A stretch of 64,000 nucleotides of DNA, taken from the NCBI RefSeq assembly GCF_901709675.1, contig NC_051090.1:4766342-4830341 (forward strand). Reading direction: 5' to 3'. This document shows positions 38,187-50,300 of the stretch, piece after piece. The notes under the pieces were generated by a model. It was not told the origin of the DNA, searched no databases, and saw nothing but the letters and a program-made list of their open reading frames with translations. A program made the position numbers and the translations under genes. The stretch comes from Syngnathus acus. Its lineage: Eukaryota > Chordata > Actinopteri > Syngnathiformes > Syngnathidae. Each line of letters begins with the position of its first letter. Position 1 is the first letter of the stretch.

Positions 38187-41100
38187 CATGAGCGCAATCA
38201 CATTAGTTAATTCCCTATGTTTACTAGGTTGTACTGAATTACTGTTTATGTTGGTTTTCATTTATGAGAGGTCCAAATTTTAGGGACAGTTCACGGCAAG
38301 ATAATACTCTTAAAATAAAACACAACCAGAGCAGTCTCCCTTGAAGTATTTTCACCCTAGATATGTGCACTTGTATTTCATGTTTTGGTGACCCTGTGTG
38401 TATTTAAGCCACGCTGGTCGAAGCAGATGCCCACCCTCCGAGTTGCATCTTAATATTTCCCATTGTAATCTGGCGCTTAATGAATGAAAAGTGACATGTT
38501 TAATGATGACTGTCCCTTTAAATGCATTGACATGACTTCAAGTCATTATTATGCTAATGCACGTGGCAAATATTGAGTGTACATATTGTTTTTTCAACCC
38601 CTGGTTTGCAGAGTCACGCCGGCCGTGCGTGACAAGTGTCCAATTGATCACGTTACGTTTATGGGGCGTGGGACAATTCATATCTTCCAAACGGAGGGAG
38701 CGTCGACACGCGTGGAACTTTAACTGTCACAAATCCCCACCCCACCAAAAAAAGAAATCATCCACAACACCCCCAAAAGAGCCAATCGGCTTTGCGGCAT
38801 CGTCTCCCCCACTCTGTGAGTCCTTCTACGCGCGTGGACAGACGTGTATACACGCACACACACAGCCCGGATGCGAGCCGGACCATTAAACTCGGTGCCG
38901 GCCAAAAACGCCACTCGCTCCGGCGTGTGTGGCCGGTTTCAAGTTGCCCTCTCTGTGAATTGATTCTACTATGAGGTCGCACCAAGGTGGTCCACGGGAG
39001 GCAGGGGCCAACGTTCGGGAATGTCTACCAGAACCCGCTCTTTAAATACAACAAATGAAACAAATATACATCTAAGTGTTGTTTGTTAATCTACTATGTC
39101 ATTTAAATCCATTGCATTAGCTGCAAATGTATTAAGAAGAGGATGAGCAGCGATGGTCGTTCAGGGCTCCCCCTTTGCTTTTCAGTGGTACGATCCACAA
39201 TTTATTCCAGGGAAAGACTGACAGTTTTTTGGGTCATGAAGCAGCTGTTCAAGTCAGTGGCCGGTCCCCCCTCCGCTGGAATAAGAAATTAGTCCATTTT
39301 CAAGTAAATAACTACAGCTTCTGGGCCGATAAGAAGGAATTACCCAATGGTGTGTGGAGCAAAACAGTTAAATCCAATAAATGTGAGCTTCCTGCTCCCG
39401 CGCACCTCCCCTCCGTCATGTTATTATCAAAACAACATGAGGGAGTCTATGTCATAAGCAATTTACTGCTCCTATTTTCATGCGATTGCGGTAAAATATG
39501 AAATTTGATAATATTTTGGATGGAAATGCACATATGCAAAGGCATCCACGTTAACAGTGGATTCCTCATTTTCAATGCATTTAAAATGTAGATAAGGTTC
39601 AAGTCAGTTAAACGATAGGCAAGTCATCTGAGTTTTGAAATAAAAAAGTGAGTAGTAACGTTTTACATTGACTTAAATAACATTTTACTTGTTAGAGTTT
39701 GAATGCAACATTCCAACTATTAAGTAGTTTTGCTGTTGAGCTTCAACACTCCTTTTACTCCATTATTTACTAATTACTCGTTTTCTGTCAAAATTAAAAC
39801 ACCCCTTTGTGGAGTTGGAGTGGAATTTGAATCACGAAGGCATTTAGAGTCGATATCAATTAAAGCAACAATCAGTAATATTTGTTTTCAGCTCACAATT
39901 TTGACTGTACAGTGGCTTGTATTGAGAGAAAAGAATTTCAAACTTGACTCATTTAAAACCAGGTTCAGAGGGAACTGAGCAGCTTTGTACGTTCGCTGTG
40001 GCGACGTCGCTCATAATTAACCATTAAATCATATCTCGACGCTGTAACGATTGCTGTAAACAAATGACATCTTGATTCCTGTTGAACGTGTTCCAGAACT
40101 CACGAATGCTCGGAGGCCTCCGCTCAAGTGCACGCCATGCATTGTGCCAACACGTAATTAAGCTCCTGCGTAGCCGTATCCGATTAACATCGTGTATGCT
40201 GAGCTAATAGTTGTTTCCGTGTCTTTTTTTTTCTTTTCTTTTTGCTGCTGCCGGCAGATGAGCAACATCCTTCTCCATTTTTAGATGCCTGAACTGGCTC
40301 GTAAAGTTTATTGTGCGATGAAATATGTTGACACCTTGATTAAAAACACGGCCCGCGGTTCCTTGTGGATATTATACTTTTGTACAATGAATGTCAGCGG
40401 AACTATAAATAAATGGATATGACTTAGAATGGTAACATTGTACAAACTTGCAATTATGGCATTTGCGCCGTCGCATTTATTACACAAGCGGCTTAATGAA
40501 AATTGGATGCGCATCTACGGCGCAGTAGAATTCAGATGGCGGACCACTTTATTCGGTACACCGACACAATCGTATTCTTGGCACACTAAGCCACAGGTTT
40601 AAGAGTCCTATAATATTTGGTGCAGTATTTGATTCAAGCGATTTACTGCCATTCCTAGTTGGATTTTACGTGGCAACTAAAAGTAAAAGGAGAATTATGT
40701 GTTGAGTTTAAAAAAATAAATAAATGTGACGCGGAGGCATGTTAGACCCGATGTTGCTAATTTCATTGACTGGAACAAGGAGGGATGCGCCGCTGTGGGA
40801 GTGGTCACATGGTCTTGACACAAGTCTTGACCCAGTGGAACGTTTTAAAAAAAAAAAAAAAATACAATCCAATGAAACAGTGGGTTTGATGCTGGGTCTT
40901 CACATATTTATGAATGAATATCCAGTCCAGGTTTTGGTGGAGCTCACAATGACATTCCAATTATTAACGGTTCAACTCTGCCTAAGGAGTGTTAAATGTC
41001 ATTCTACTGCCTCATTGTTGTGAGAGCATATGTTGCTGATTGCGAAAATTGCGACACAGATGTAGCCTGTGTCTTTGTTTGGCTTCTGTGTGATCTGTTT

Positions 41101-44087
41101 AAAGGCGCTCGCAGAGTTGGCTGTAAATAATGAGATTTAGCTCAATTAGACTCCTCTTGAGGTGGCCAAGAAGAGTGGCGGCAGTAATCCACGGCGCTAC
41201 CGCTCGGCCTGTTGGCGGATTATGTCCTCGGGTCACAGTTTATCCTTTACGTAAACTATCCGCAGCGCTCGGCCCAGAGCGGAGCGCCGCCGACACCTCC
41301 CGGCTCGATAACATCTGATCCCTCCGCTACTTGACGAAAACCAGGACACTGCGACTTCCTCCGGAGTCGCGGGTGTCCACTCCATCCATCTTTTGGCGGT
41401 TGCTGGGGATATTCATCAAAGGAAGGGCAGCTCTATCTATGTAACATGCTGAGAAATGGCGATGTTGCCGTCTGATACACTGGGTGGGCTGCCGACCATA
41501 TGTGTGTAGTACCACTGTGTGTTTTCTCAAATTGTTACCATCCTTCCAGTGGACACGATGACACAATTAGTGGCCGGTTCAGTTGCATCGTTGTTCAAAT
41601 CGATGATTCCGTCTGGAAAAAAGTGTGACTGTCTTAGTTCTGTTATTGTTAGCGATGTTCAATAGCATTTTTAGATATAAATAAAAAGTAAATATATAAA
41701 TTTCCAGATGCAAAACCACAAGTTGAGTGTATATGGCCTTTACGTTATTGGTTTGACCCCCCGAGGCCACCGTAGTTGTCAATGATTCGGGACACAATAG
41801 CATTTTAGTCATGCGGGCTCCAACAGTCTGAATTATCACTCGACACGCTCATCCTCCTTAAGTGCACCTCAGCGAATATGCTTTGCCGAAGCGGAATGGA
41901 ATGCCTCCGCTTGAGGTGTGGCCCGTCTGTAGGCCCGCCGCCGCTCTCCTCCCGGGCTTCCATTTTAACGGCGTGTCGGCGAGGCTCGCCGGGATCCGGT
42001 TTCAGTCCCCTTTCGGTGGAGCCCGGGCCCCGCCGCTGACAGCAGCTTTTATTTGATGTGGACGTCCCGTGTTGGGTTTCAGCGCACCGCCTTCAACATA
42101 TGATCTCCATTATGAGCGCAGGAGGAGGAACGCGTGTTTGCTGGATGAATGGAGGGGAGGAGGCAGGAGAGATGGAGTGAGGCCAACAGATGGAGAACGG
42201 TGGAGAAGTGTGTCGGAGGTGGGCAGACTGGCTCAAGTGGACATTGAGAAAAGATTGGGGTGGGACGCTGAATTAAATACATTGTAACCATTAGTCACCA
42301 GACTAACTTGTGCGGCTCCGATAAGACCGAGGCGGTAGATGGCAATAAATGGCCTCTTGCAGGGTTGAACTGTAACACACATTAGCTGTCTACTCAGGAA
42401 AAAGTAATTGAGATCATTTGCTCGTTGGATGGCTCGCCCATGCCTGTAGTTTTCGGCGAGTTTTCTGTTCCTTGAGGTTAACAAGTCTGATGTCCAGACA
42501 TTTGCTTTTGTAATGTTTATAAAGGAAATATGATGACATCCACCACGTCTATCAGCACCTTGATCAAATTCACCCAAATCACGTTCCACCCCCGGCGCCA
42601 CAACTTAGATCTGGTTTCAACTAGTCTAAAGTTTAATCTACTTTGTCACCAAATCATTCCGTGCGTCAGGGGCGTGTAAAAGAAAACACTCAACATGGTA
42701 AAAATGAAAAGCTTAGTTTACTCTTGGCAGAGTAAGAAAACAATTGTTACAAAGAAGTCATAATTTTTCTTAATTTAATGAATTCAACTTGCGGTGCGAT
42801 ATTAATTTCAAGCTGCAATTTCCCGTCTAATTAAAGCAAACGCCTGCTTGATTAGAGGATAGAATATGAATATGAAGTTCGAATGCGGGCTGATATGAGA
42901 ATTATGAGTGATGACAGGGGGGCGCCAGATGACCTCGTTTGGAGTTGCGGCGCTGACGGGCTTCATGCGAAACAAAACAGGAGAGATAAAACCCGCCGTG
43001 TACAAAATGTCACGCTAATAAGAAAAGCCAGAACAGGACCAACAATAAGAGCAGGAGAAATTAAATTAGTCGATAAAAACTGCATAAGATGAGTGAGATT
43101 TGTGTGTTAATAATGGAACTCGGACAAAAGAAGGAAATAGATATCATACAAAATAGTCCCTGTTGTACAAAATGGTGCGGGAGATAGCAAATATTTGGTG
43201 AGGCTCTCAAAGCAGCTCAATTTCTGTCTGCAATAAACATGCAAATGGCTACAGGCCGCAGAAAATAATAAATGAATAGAACACAGGACTTTAGAAAACA
43301 AAAATATACGGCTTAGTTGCGACTACTTAACATGCTAACGGTTCGTATGCTAGTTGCTACGCTAGCAATCGCAGCCTGTTGGAGACCACACAGTTGACGA
43401 GACACACACTGCACACGGGCTCGTGTTTTCAGGTGGCTATAAAGAGATACAACATGTCAGGAACGAATGATTTATCCCGACGTGTGTATGCTGCAGAAAA
43501 GCTTTTACCGACTGTTTTACATGAAAGAATTCTGCCAGCGACATGATGAATATGGCGGCCCAGGGAGCCAGCTTTTGCTTGTCAAAATGGATCCGTTGCG
43601 TTTCCTTCTGTCTTGTCGGCATTTGCCGCTTATACACGTGGCGGACTTCCAAACTTGGGAAGCTAAAAAAAAAATAAGTTATGCGCAAGGTGAAGGGTTG
43701 CGATTTCGATACTGCATGTCGAGATGATGGCTACCTCATGACGCTAATGCCAGCATGCTAATTGCTATTGTGCTAATTTAACACTATTTTGTAAGAACTG
43801 TCTTGCATACAATCTACACTGTGCTTTACAGAGCTGAAAAGCAGACGCTGCATCTATGTTTCTGATCATATCTTCAAGCGAGCGAGAGTGAGAGAGAATC
43901 GTCTCGGTAGAATAAATGCTGCAACATGGAGGTTCTGTCATCTGAGCCTGTATATACAGTCGTGTGGCAGAAAGATGTATAGCCTCACTCCGTGTGTGCG
44001 TACGTGTGCGGGTCATTGTGAGAAGAGCTGGCATCAGCGAGCGCTCTCCTGCAGTCATCAGTAACAATGGAGGCCTACCTCCCTCTA

Positions 44088-44130
44088 CCTCCCTCCCTCC
44101 CTCCCTCCCTCTGTCTGTCTGTCTGTCTGT
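44088..44130. repeat. (CCCT)n-(CTGT)n compound microsatellite
   Basis: Tandem CCCT units pass directly into CTGT units. The tract lies inside a 185-residue minus-strand open frame (43765-44322) that I regard as noncoding. Confidence 0.9.
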
Positions 44131-45074
44131 GCTTTGTTCACATACCGTCGCAGCCCAGCGCCTAGGAATGTGTGTGCGGGTGGGTGTATGTGTGCAAGAA
44201 AGAAGGGGTGGCGGAGGATGAAGAGGCCCCGCAAAGGAGGAGCCAGACAATCTGAAGGTAGTTAGTTGGCCTTTTCCCTGCAGGGAAGTGCACATGAACC
44301 TCCAAGTATATTTTACGATCAAAACACAAAAATGGCCCTTTTTATGGCTTTGTTCGAGTCATCTACAGACGCCATGTGAGCTATATAAACAGGGCCGTAG
44401 ATGTTATCTCACAAGTGTGGGGGTGGGGTGGGTGGTTGGGGGGCCAAATTGTTCAGGCGTAAGGCAAGTTTTATGAGAAAATGATCGCCCTCTCATATTC
44501 AACTGCTCCTTTGATAGCAGCTAAATAAGCAAACTGTCAAATTCAGGTTGAGGTAAAACACAATGTCGGCGAAGCAGATGATTGACTTTCCAGTGGTAAT
44601 ACTGATCCCAAAAATTGAAGAAAACATCGTTCTTGAAATTCCCTTTTTAGTTTTGACATCCAAATTCTCTGCTTTCATACTCTCAAATACTTCGTCTTCC
44701 TAGAAAGCGAACAAATACAACAACAAAAAGTCTTCACCCTTTAAGTGATAACCTACAAAGTATAAAAACAATCACGCACATAAACAGGATCGAGTTCATT
44801 CATGAATTGCAGCTTTTAACGGCGACACAGCCTGGCAGATGTAATGACAATGTGTTGAGAGTCTGCGAAGACACATGCGCCGTGAACATCGGGAGCCCTC
44901 TCCGCAATATGCCCACGGCTATGAGAGCAGACGTAAGATCATTTGTGAGAAACACTTTGACACCACTGCCACCAGCCTGTATTATCACCTGGATAAGGTC
45001 TTCAAGGTGTCCACCAGGTGCAATATTCTTGAGAGAAATTTATTTAAAAAAAAAAAATCTATTTTAGATACTCC

Positions 45075-45325
45075 TGTGGCTTAATGCTAACATGCTACAG
45101 TTATGCTAATGTATAACGAGTCAGCGATTTTAGTCATGTATAACAAGTTTGGGATTTGAGGAAAACTAGGTGTCTAATGATCAGACTGGATGCGATGCTA
45201 ACGAGCTAAGAGCGGGTATGCTGATAGCAAGTTAGCAGCTTTCGTTAAAAACGGATGCGAAGGATAATTCAGCATTCTCAGATATTGAATCGAAAACCTG
45301 ATACTAAATGCTAACTTGCTAACAG
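45075..45325. repeat. Cluster of ATGCTAAC/GCTAAT-type short repeats
   Basis: ATGCTAACATGCTA, TTATGCTAATG, GATGCTAACGAGCTAA, TATGCTGATAGCAAG and AAATGCTAACTTGCTAAC occur within 250 bp. Similar words occur at 43325-43370 and 43740-43785. This looks like a degenerate short-period repeat, not coding sequence. Confidence 0.5.
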
Positions 45326-46939
45326 TGTACAGTATTTATATATACGTATATATGTGACTTTAAGTCACTCTTTGGTTAGCCCACTCATGGCTCTTACAGT
45401 CGTTTGAGTCATCTTCCGTTCAAAATGCTGTTCGAAAGAGAAAATGTCAGCACAATGCACGGCTGTGTGTCTGCGGGTCGATCCGCAGCCACCACCCTTC
45501 TAATTCCAGCCTGCATCTCGCCTCTCCAAAACAGCGCCATAAACACGCCGCATTAGGTCACAGTTGGTTTCGTAACCACTCTGTGACCTCTTTACTCGCT
45601 CTCTCGCTTTTTCCCCTCCATCCTCCTATCTTCTCCCTTTTCTCTTCCACACACAGCAATCTGTCTGCTTGGTGGCTCGGCTCTCTTTTCCAATCTCGCC
45701 CATCTCGCCGTCACCCTTTTTTTTTTTTTATGTGCTCCATCTTCACACTTGGCTTTATAAGGTCCCTGCTGTACCTTTAAATTTCGCAACTTTAGGCTTC
45801 CAGTATTTCTCTTCTTCTTTTCTCCCTCCTACGATGAATTTATTGTTAACTTTGTTAGTCACCGACTCTCTGCCTAGTGAAAATTTTGTTAAACTTTTTT
45901 ATAGATACTTAATTAACATTTTGATAATTTATTAAGTCACCTAAAATTGTGAGGACTACTATTCTACCTTTTGTTATGTAACCGTAAAATAAATTGTACT
46001 CGTATTGCATTCTGTGCTTTCTCTGGAATTTCTACACTTCTAGGTTTTCCTCACACTAATAGTCGATATTTTCCACTACAGTTATTTTCCCGTTTCGTTC
46101 TTCACTTTCAACATAATCCTGTAACCACAACAACAACAACAACCGGCAATGAAATCTAAATCTACAAAACGTAAATAAAAAATTAAACCACAACTGACCA
46201 AAGGATAAAAACCGCAGCGGTAACATATTTATGGTTAAGCTTAGATAAGGCGGGTCAAGTAATCTAAATCTGGACCAAAGGGCATCATGCAAATCATCAG
46301 AAAATAAAATGAATATTCTCATAAAAAGCTTCTGTGATGGCTGTAATCTGTTTTTCAGTGTGCACACATGCAACGCTTGCATAAAGATGAATGTCTATGA
46401 AAAGCATATTGCATCATACTTCTTGTAGTACCATATTGTGTTGCTCACTAATTTGCTGAAAATCCCTGCTGAAATTTTTGGAGGGGCCGTCCGATTGTAC
46501 TTTTTGTTGTGGGTTTTTTTTTTTCATTATCTGCCATATAATTAATTGATAACAATCTTCCAGAGGTGAAATCAACTCGGCACTCTTACGCGCTAATGTT
46601 TGGTAATGTGTTGTGGTAATTTAATTAGTCGAGAAGGAACGTGATGAATCAAATCAATTAGATTTCACTATGAAACATAAATCATGTTTTCCCAGGCTTC
46701 ATGATCAGCCTTGAGGTGTGTGCGTGTGTTTATTTGTACATATGACGTCAAGAATGAATGGTCAAAAAAGTAGCCATTTTTTTCAGGCGATGTCATAAAA
46801 ACATGTCGAAACGAAAGTACAGGACAAACCGTAATATACAAACAGTGGATGTGAAAATATTTTTGTGATATTGAAAATGAAATCCAGATAAATCATTTCA
46901 AAACTTATATGGAGGAGCTGTTGTGATTTTAGTTTTTAG

Positions 46940-47300
46940 AAACATCATGGGGACAGCTTGCTCAGTGGGGACTACAAATCGGGTAAGCCTAATTGATATA
47001 TGTGTGTGTTTGTTTCTGGCATTCTTCACTTTATGGGGACCTCTTGCTGTTTGGGGATTATAAATCAGACATAAAACAAATGGGGTAGCTCTTCTGATTT
47101 CCTTCTGAAGTTTTTGTGGGGACCAGAAAAAAAAAACATGAAATGAATGCAGACTCTATAATAGCTACTAACTACTATACATGTGAGATTTTTAGCATTA
47201 GCACTTTTTTTTTTTTTTACACCTTGGTGTGTGTATGTTCTGGGATACATCACTTTATGGGGATAAAAGTCTCTTTACACACTCCCGTCAGAAATCAGGT
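46940..47300. repeat. Degenerate repeat with recurring CACTTTATGGGGA units
   Basis: CAGTGGGGACTACAAATC, CACTTTATGGGGACCTC, TTGGGGATTATAAATCAG, TTGTGGGGACCAGAAA and CACTTTATGGGGATAAAAG recur at irregular 60-150 bp spacing. This resembles the GTGGGGAC-type minisatellite seen in many fish. Confidence 0.5.
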
Positions 47301-50300
47301 GAAAAAAAAAAAATAGTAGAAGGTATTCTGATTATATACATGTGCATGTCTTTAGCATTGGCACAGTTGCCACGTTTTCCTGCGCGTGTCTTGTGTGTCG
47401 AGCCAGCGCAGCGTGCACACGAAAGCAGAATGAGAGGGATAAGCGTTCACAGGCGGCAATTATGTGTAATTTTCCCAATTAAAGCTGGCCAAAACAAAGA
47501 GGGTAAATTTTACACTGGGATGTTTCTAGTGAGTGAGAGAAACACAGAGATGAGTACGTATTTCCGCACAATTTGAAAAAAGTCGCAATTGTCATGCGGT
47601 TGAGTTTGGTTTTCTCCTCGTTCCTCAAGCCAACCCGGTTGCTATGGCAAAGCCATGTCGCCTGGTGTTGCTACATTATTACTCACACATTTTATTCCTG
47701 TTAATACCACAGAAGTCACAAACACACAATTGCTGACAGCTACTAAGTAAGAAATTAAACCTTGAGTAGCACGCCACATGCTGCTTCACCACGTCATTTC
47801 TTTTTGATAACTTATGTTGATCTAGAGAAAGAACTGTTGACAGTGCCATTTTATTCTGCTCGTCTTTATTTGGTGCGATTCTTCTTATTGTCGCCATCAA
47901 GTTGCCATTAAACGTCGTCCCCGCCGCTTTAGCCCTGGGCGTCGTAATCCCATCAAAAGGAAACAGTATAACAACCTCGGACTAATCCTTCATTAGGCCG
48001 ACTCCTCCCCCGCCATCTCTTGCACACCCCCAGCCGCCAAAGTGCTAGTAATTAGCTTAGCGCTAACGAGTCGCCGGAGGTAGCGACGGTCCGTGTTGGA
48101 GTTCAAAACCCGCCCGACGGAGAATCTGTCGCTAAATGTTTGCCGTTACTCAGGTTGTAGCCTGCTTGACACTCTTTTAACTACAATGAAAACGTGATTT
48201 TTTTATTTTTTTTTAATAAATTGCAAATGGGTGAATCATCCTTGTCATGCTGCTCGCTTATCAGAATCAAACACAAACCTCAATGCAGCTCTGCTTACTT
48301 ACAGAATTTAACTTGAAGATGAGATCACGATTGTCCATAATACACCGAGTGCGTTATAGTCATACATAAGAATAACGTGTCGAAATTGAACAATTACATT
48401 TTTTCCCCCCCATTCAAGTCTGCATTTGTGTGTGTGCTGTTTGCACACAGCTCAGCGGATAGACATGCGCGGCGCGGCGCGGTGCATCGACAGCACGCAC
48501 TTAGGCAAAATAGATGGCGTTGCTGGTGTGCAAAGCATCTATCATTTCCGCCTATGATTAATAGTTGTCCTGGGGATGCTGCTCAGCTATGAGGAGGAAG
48601 ACGGGAAGGGGGGGGGAGGAAGACGAGGAGGTGGATGAAGAGGGAAAGCGGCACAGAGGCGAATGAGACGAGGGGAAAGAGAGCTAAAGGAGTTCTGAAT
48701 GTCACAGATTCGTAAAAAAAAAAAATCATTATGATAATCATCCCCATGTTAATCACAACACCAATACAATTAGTACTAATAATAATTTACAACGATCCTT
48801 ATAAAACAAATTTCACTTGAGCATGTGACAAGATAAACAGTCAAATCATATAAATTGCTGGATGGTGGTGACCAAAATGAGTCATGCAATATTCAAATTG
48901 CATTTAGGCTCTCTCACTTAGGGTGTGTGTGTCCATCTCCAAATTAACCGTACATGCACATGTGTGTGTGTGGTCGAGAGCGCGCGTGCCATCTGCCGTG
49001 GTGTCGAGACGCTTAACGGCAAACAAAGGACACAATGCAAATAATGTAAATAGCCTTCTTGGTTGTCTCCATGACACAAGTCACTGTTCTCCATTTGTGT
49101 GTGCGTGCGTGTGTGTGAGAGACAATAACGTGTGTATGCTAATAAGAAGGCACACATGGATATGTAGGTCACGCCTGTCGAGTTTCCGCCCATTCCTTGT
49201 ACACGCGTGTGCACATGTGGCGACACACACACACACACTGGTTTTCATCTTGTCATGCTTACTTTTTAGACTTTCCATTCCCCAGGTGTCCCATGACACC
49301 TTCAAAAAATAAATAAAATAAGGTACAATCTCCACAACGGATTGGCGCGGCGCTGAGACTAAAGCTTCACCGAATCCATTTTTGAGATATTCTCCAACGT
49401 GCAGTTTAAAGCAGAAGTGCCGGAGCGCTTCTCAGGAGGTGCTCAAGGGCAACAAAGCAGATAAACTCACGTAATTCCTCAAATAGTGAGCCCCGGGCGT
49501 TTTACATGTCGTCTTCCTTTGATTGGTAGAGAGAGAACTGTTACATTTGTGCTATAATAGGCATTGGGTAAAAGGAGCAGCATTGAATTGAAGCAAAAAA
49601 AAAAAAAGTAGTCTATAGTAGTTTTTTTTTTTTTCTTAAAAAGAGGCTGGAATGGATGAATGACATTTTCATGAATTTAGGGTTCGGCTCAAGAAGCGCA
49701 ACATAAAACAAACTTGACTTTTTCCAGTGTAAAATATTTTCCTCTAAAAACTGTGATTACTTGAGGTCAATTATAGTGGTGTTGAAGAAACACAATAACT
49801 CCAGTAGCTCCGTCCTAATCGTGCGGCAAGACAGGCAGCTCTATATTTATCATCCCACTGCCGACTATTTTCAGAGCTTCAAACAGGCGGCAAACCTCAT
49901 GCAAATGTCTTCCGTTTTTGGCTCCCACGACATCATGGCTACGCGCCGTTCAGCAGGCGGAGGTGCGAAGAACGGGGTTAGAATGGCCGCTTGCCTCTCT
50001 GAGTGTTATTATTCAAGCGGCTGAGCATCCGCCCTCCCTTGCCTCGCTGACAATCACCACTCAGACGCACACATCCAGCCATCATGTCCGCTTTTGTCCC
50101 CTCGGTGACCCCCGTCCATGCATCAGGCGTGACGGAGGAAACAAAGCGAAACATCACTGAGACTCGCGTCAGTACATTTGAGTTACTTCGGGAGTCATTT
50201 TTGTCGTAGGCCGCATCGTAGTCTTTGGAGGGCCATGATGACTTATATACAGTACATGCTACACAACAAATTGATGAATAATTTGTTTTGAAATCAGAAA

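Larger units (their letters stand above)
34985..38900. other. tmem59l 3' UTR and repeat-rich intergenic DNA
   Basis: No coding gene is supported. The interval holds the tmem59l 3' UTR with candidate poly(A) signals at 35531 and 36246, an imperfect inverted repeat at 36389-36474, a 189-bp tandem duplication from 36710, a poly-AT run near 36811-36826, an interspersed-repeat tail at 37612-37745, a CTCF-like core at 37991-38008 and an (ATATT)n array at 38158-38186. Confidence 0.6.

Noticed and set aside
43765-44322. 185-residue minus-strand open frame
   Set aside because: It runs through the CCCT/CTGT microsatellite, has no recognisable domain and shows low-complexity composition.
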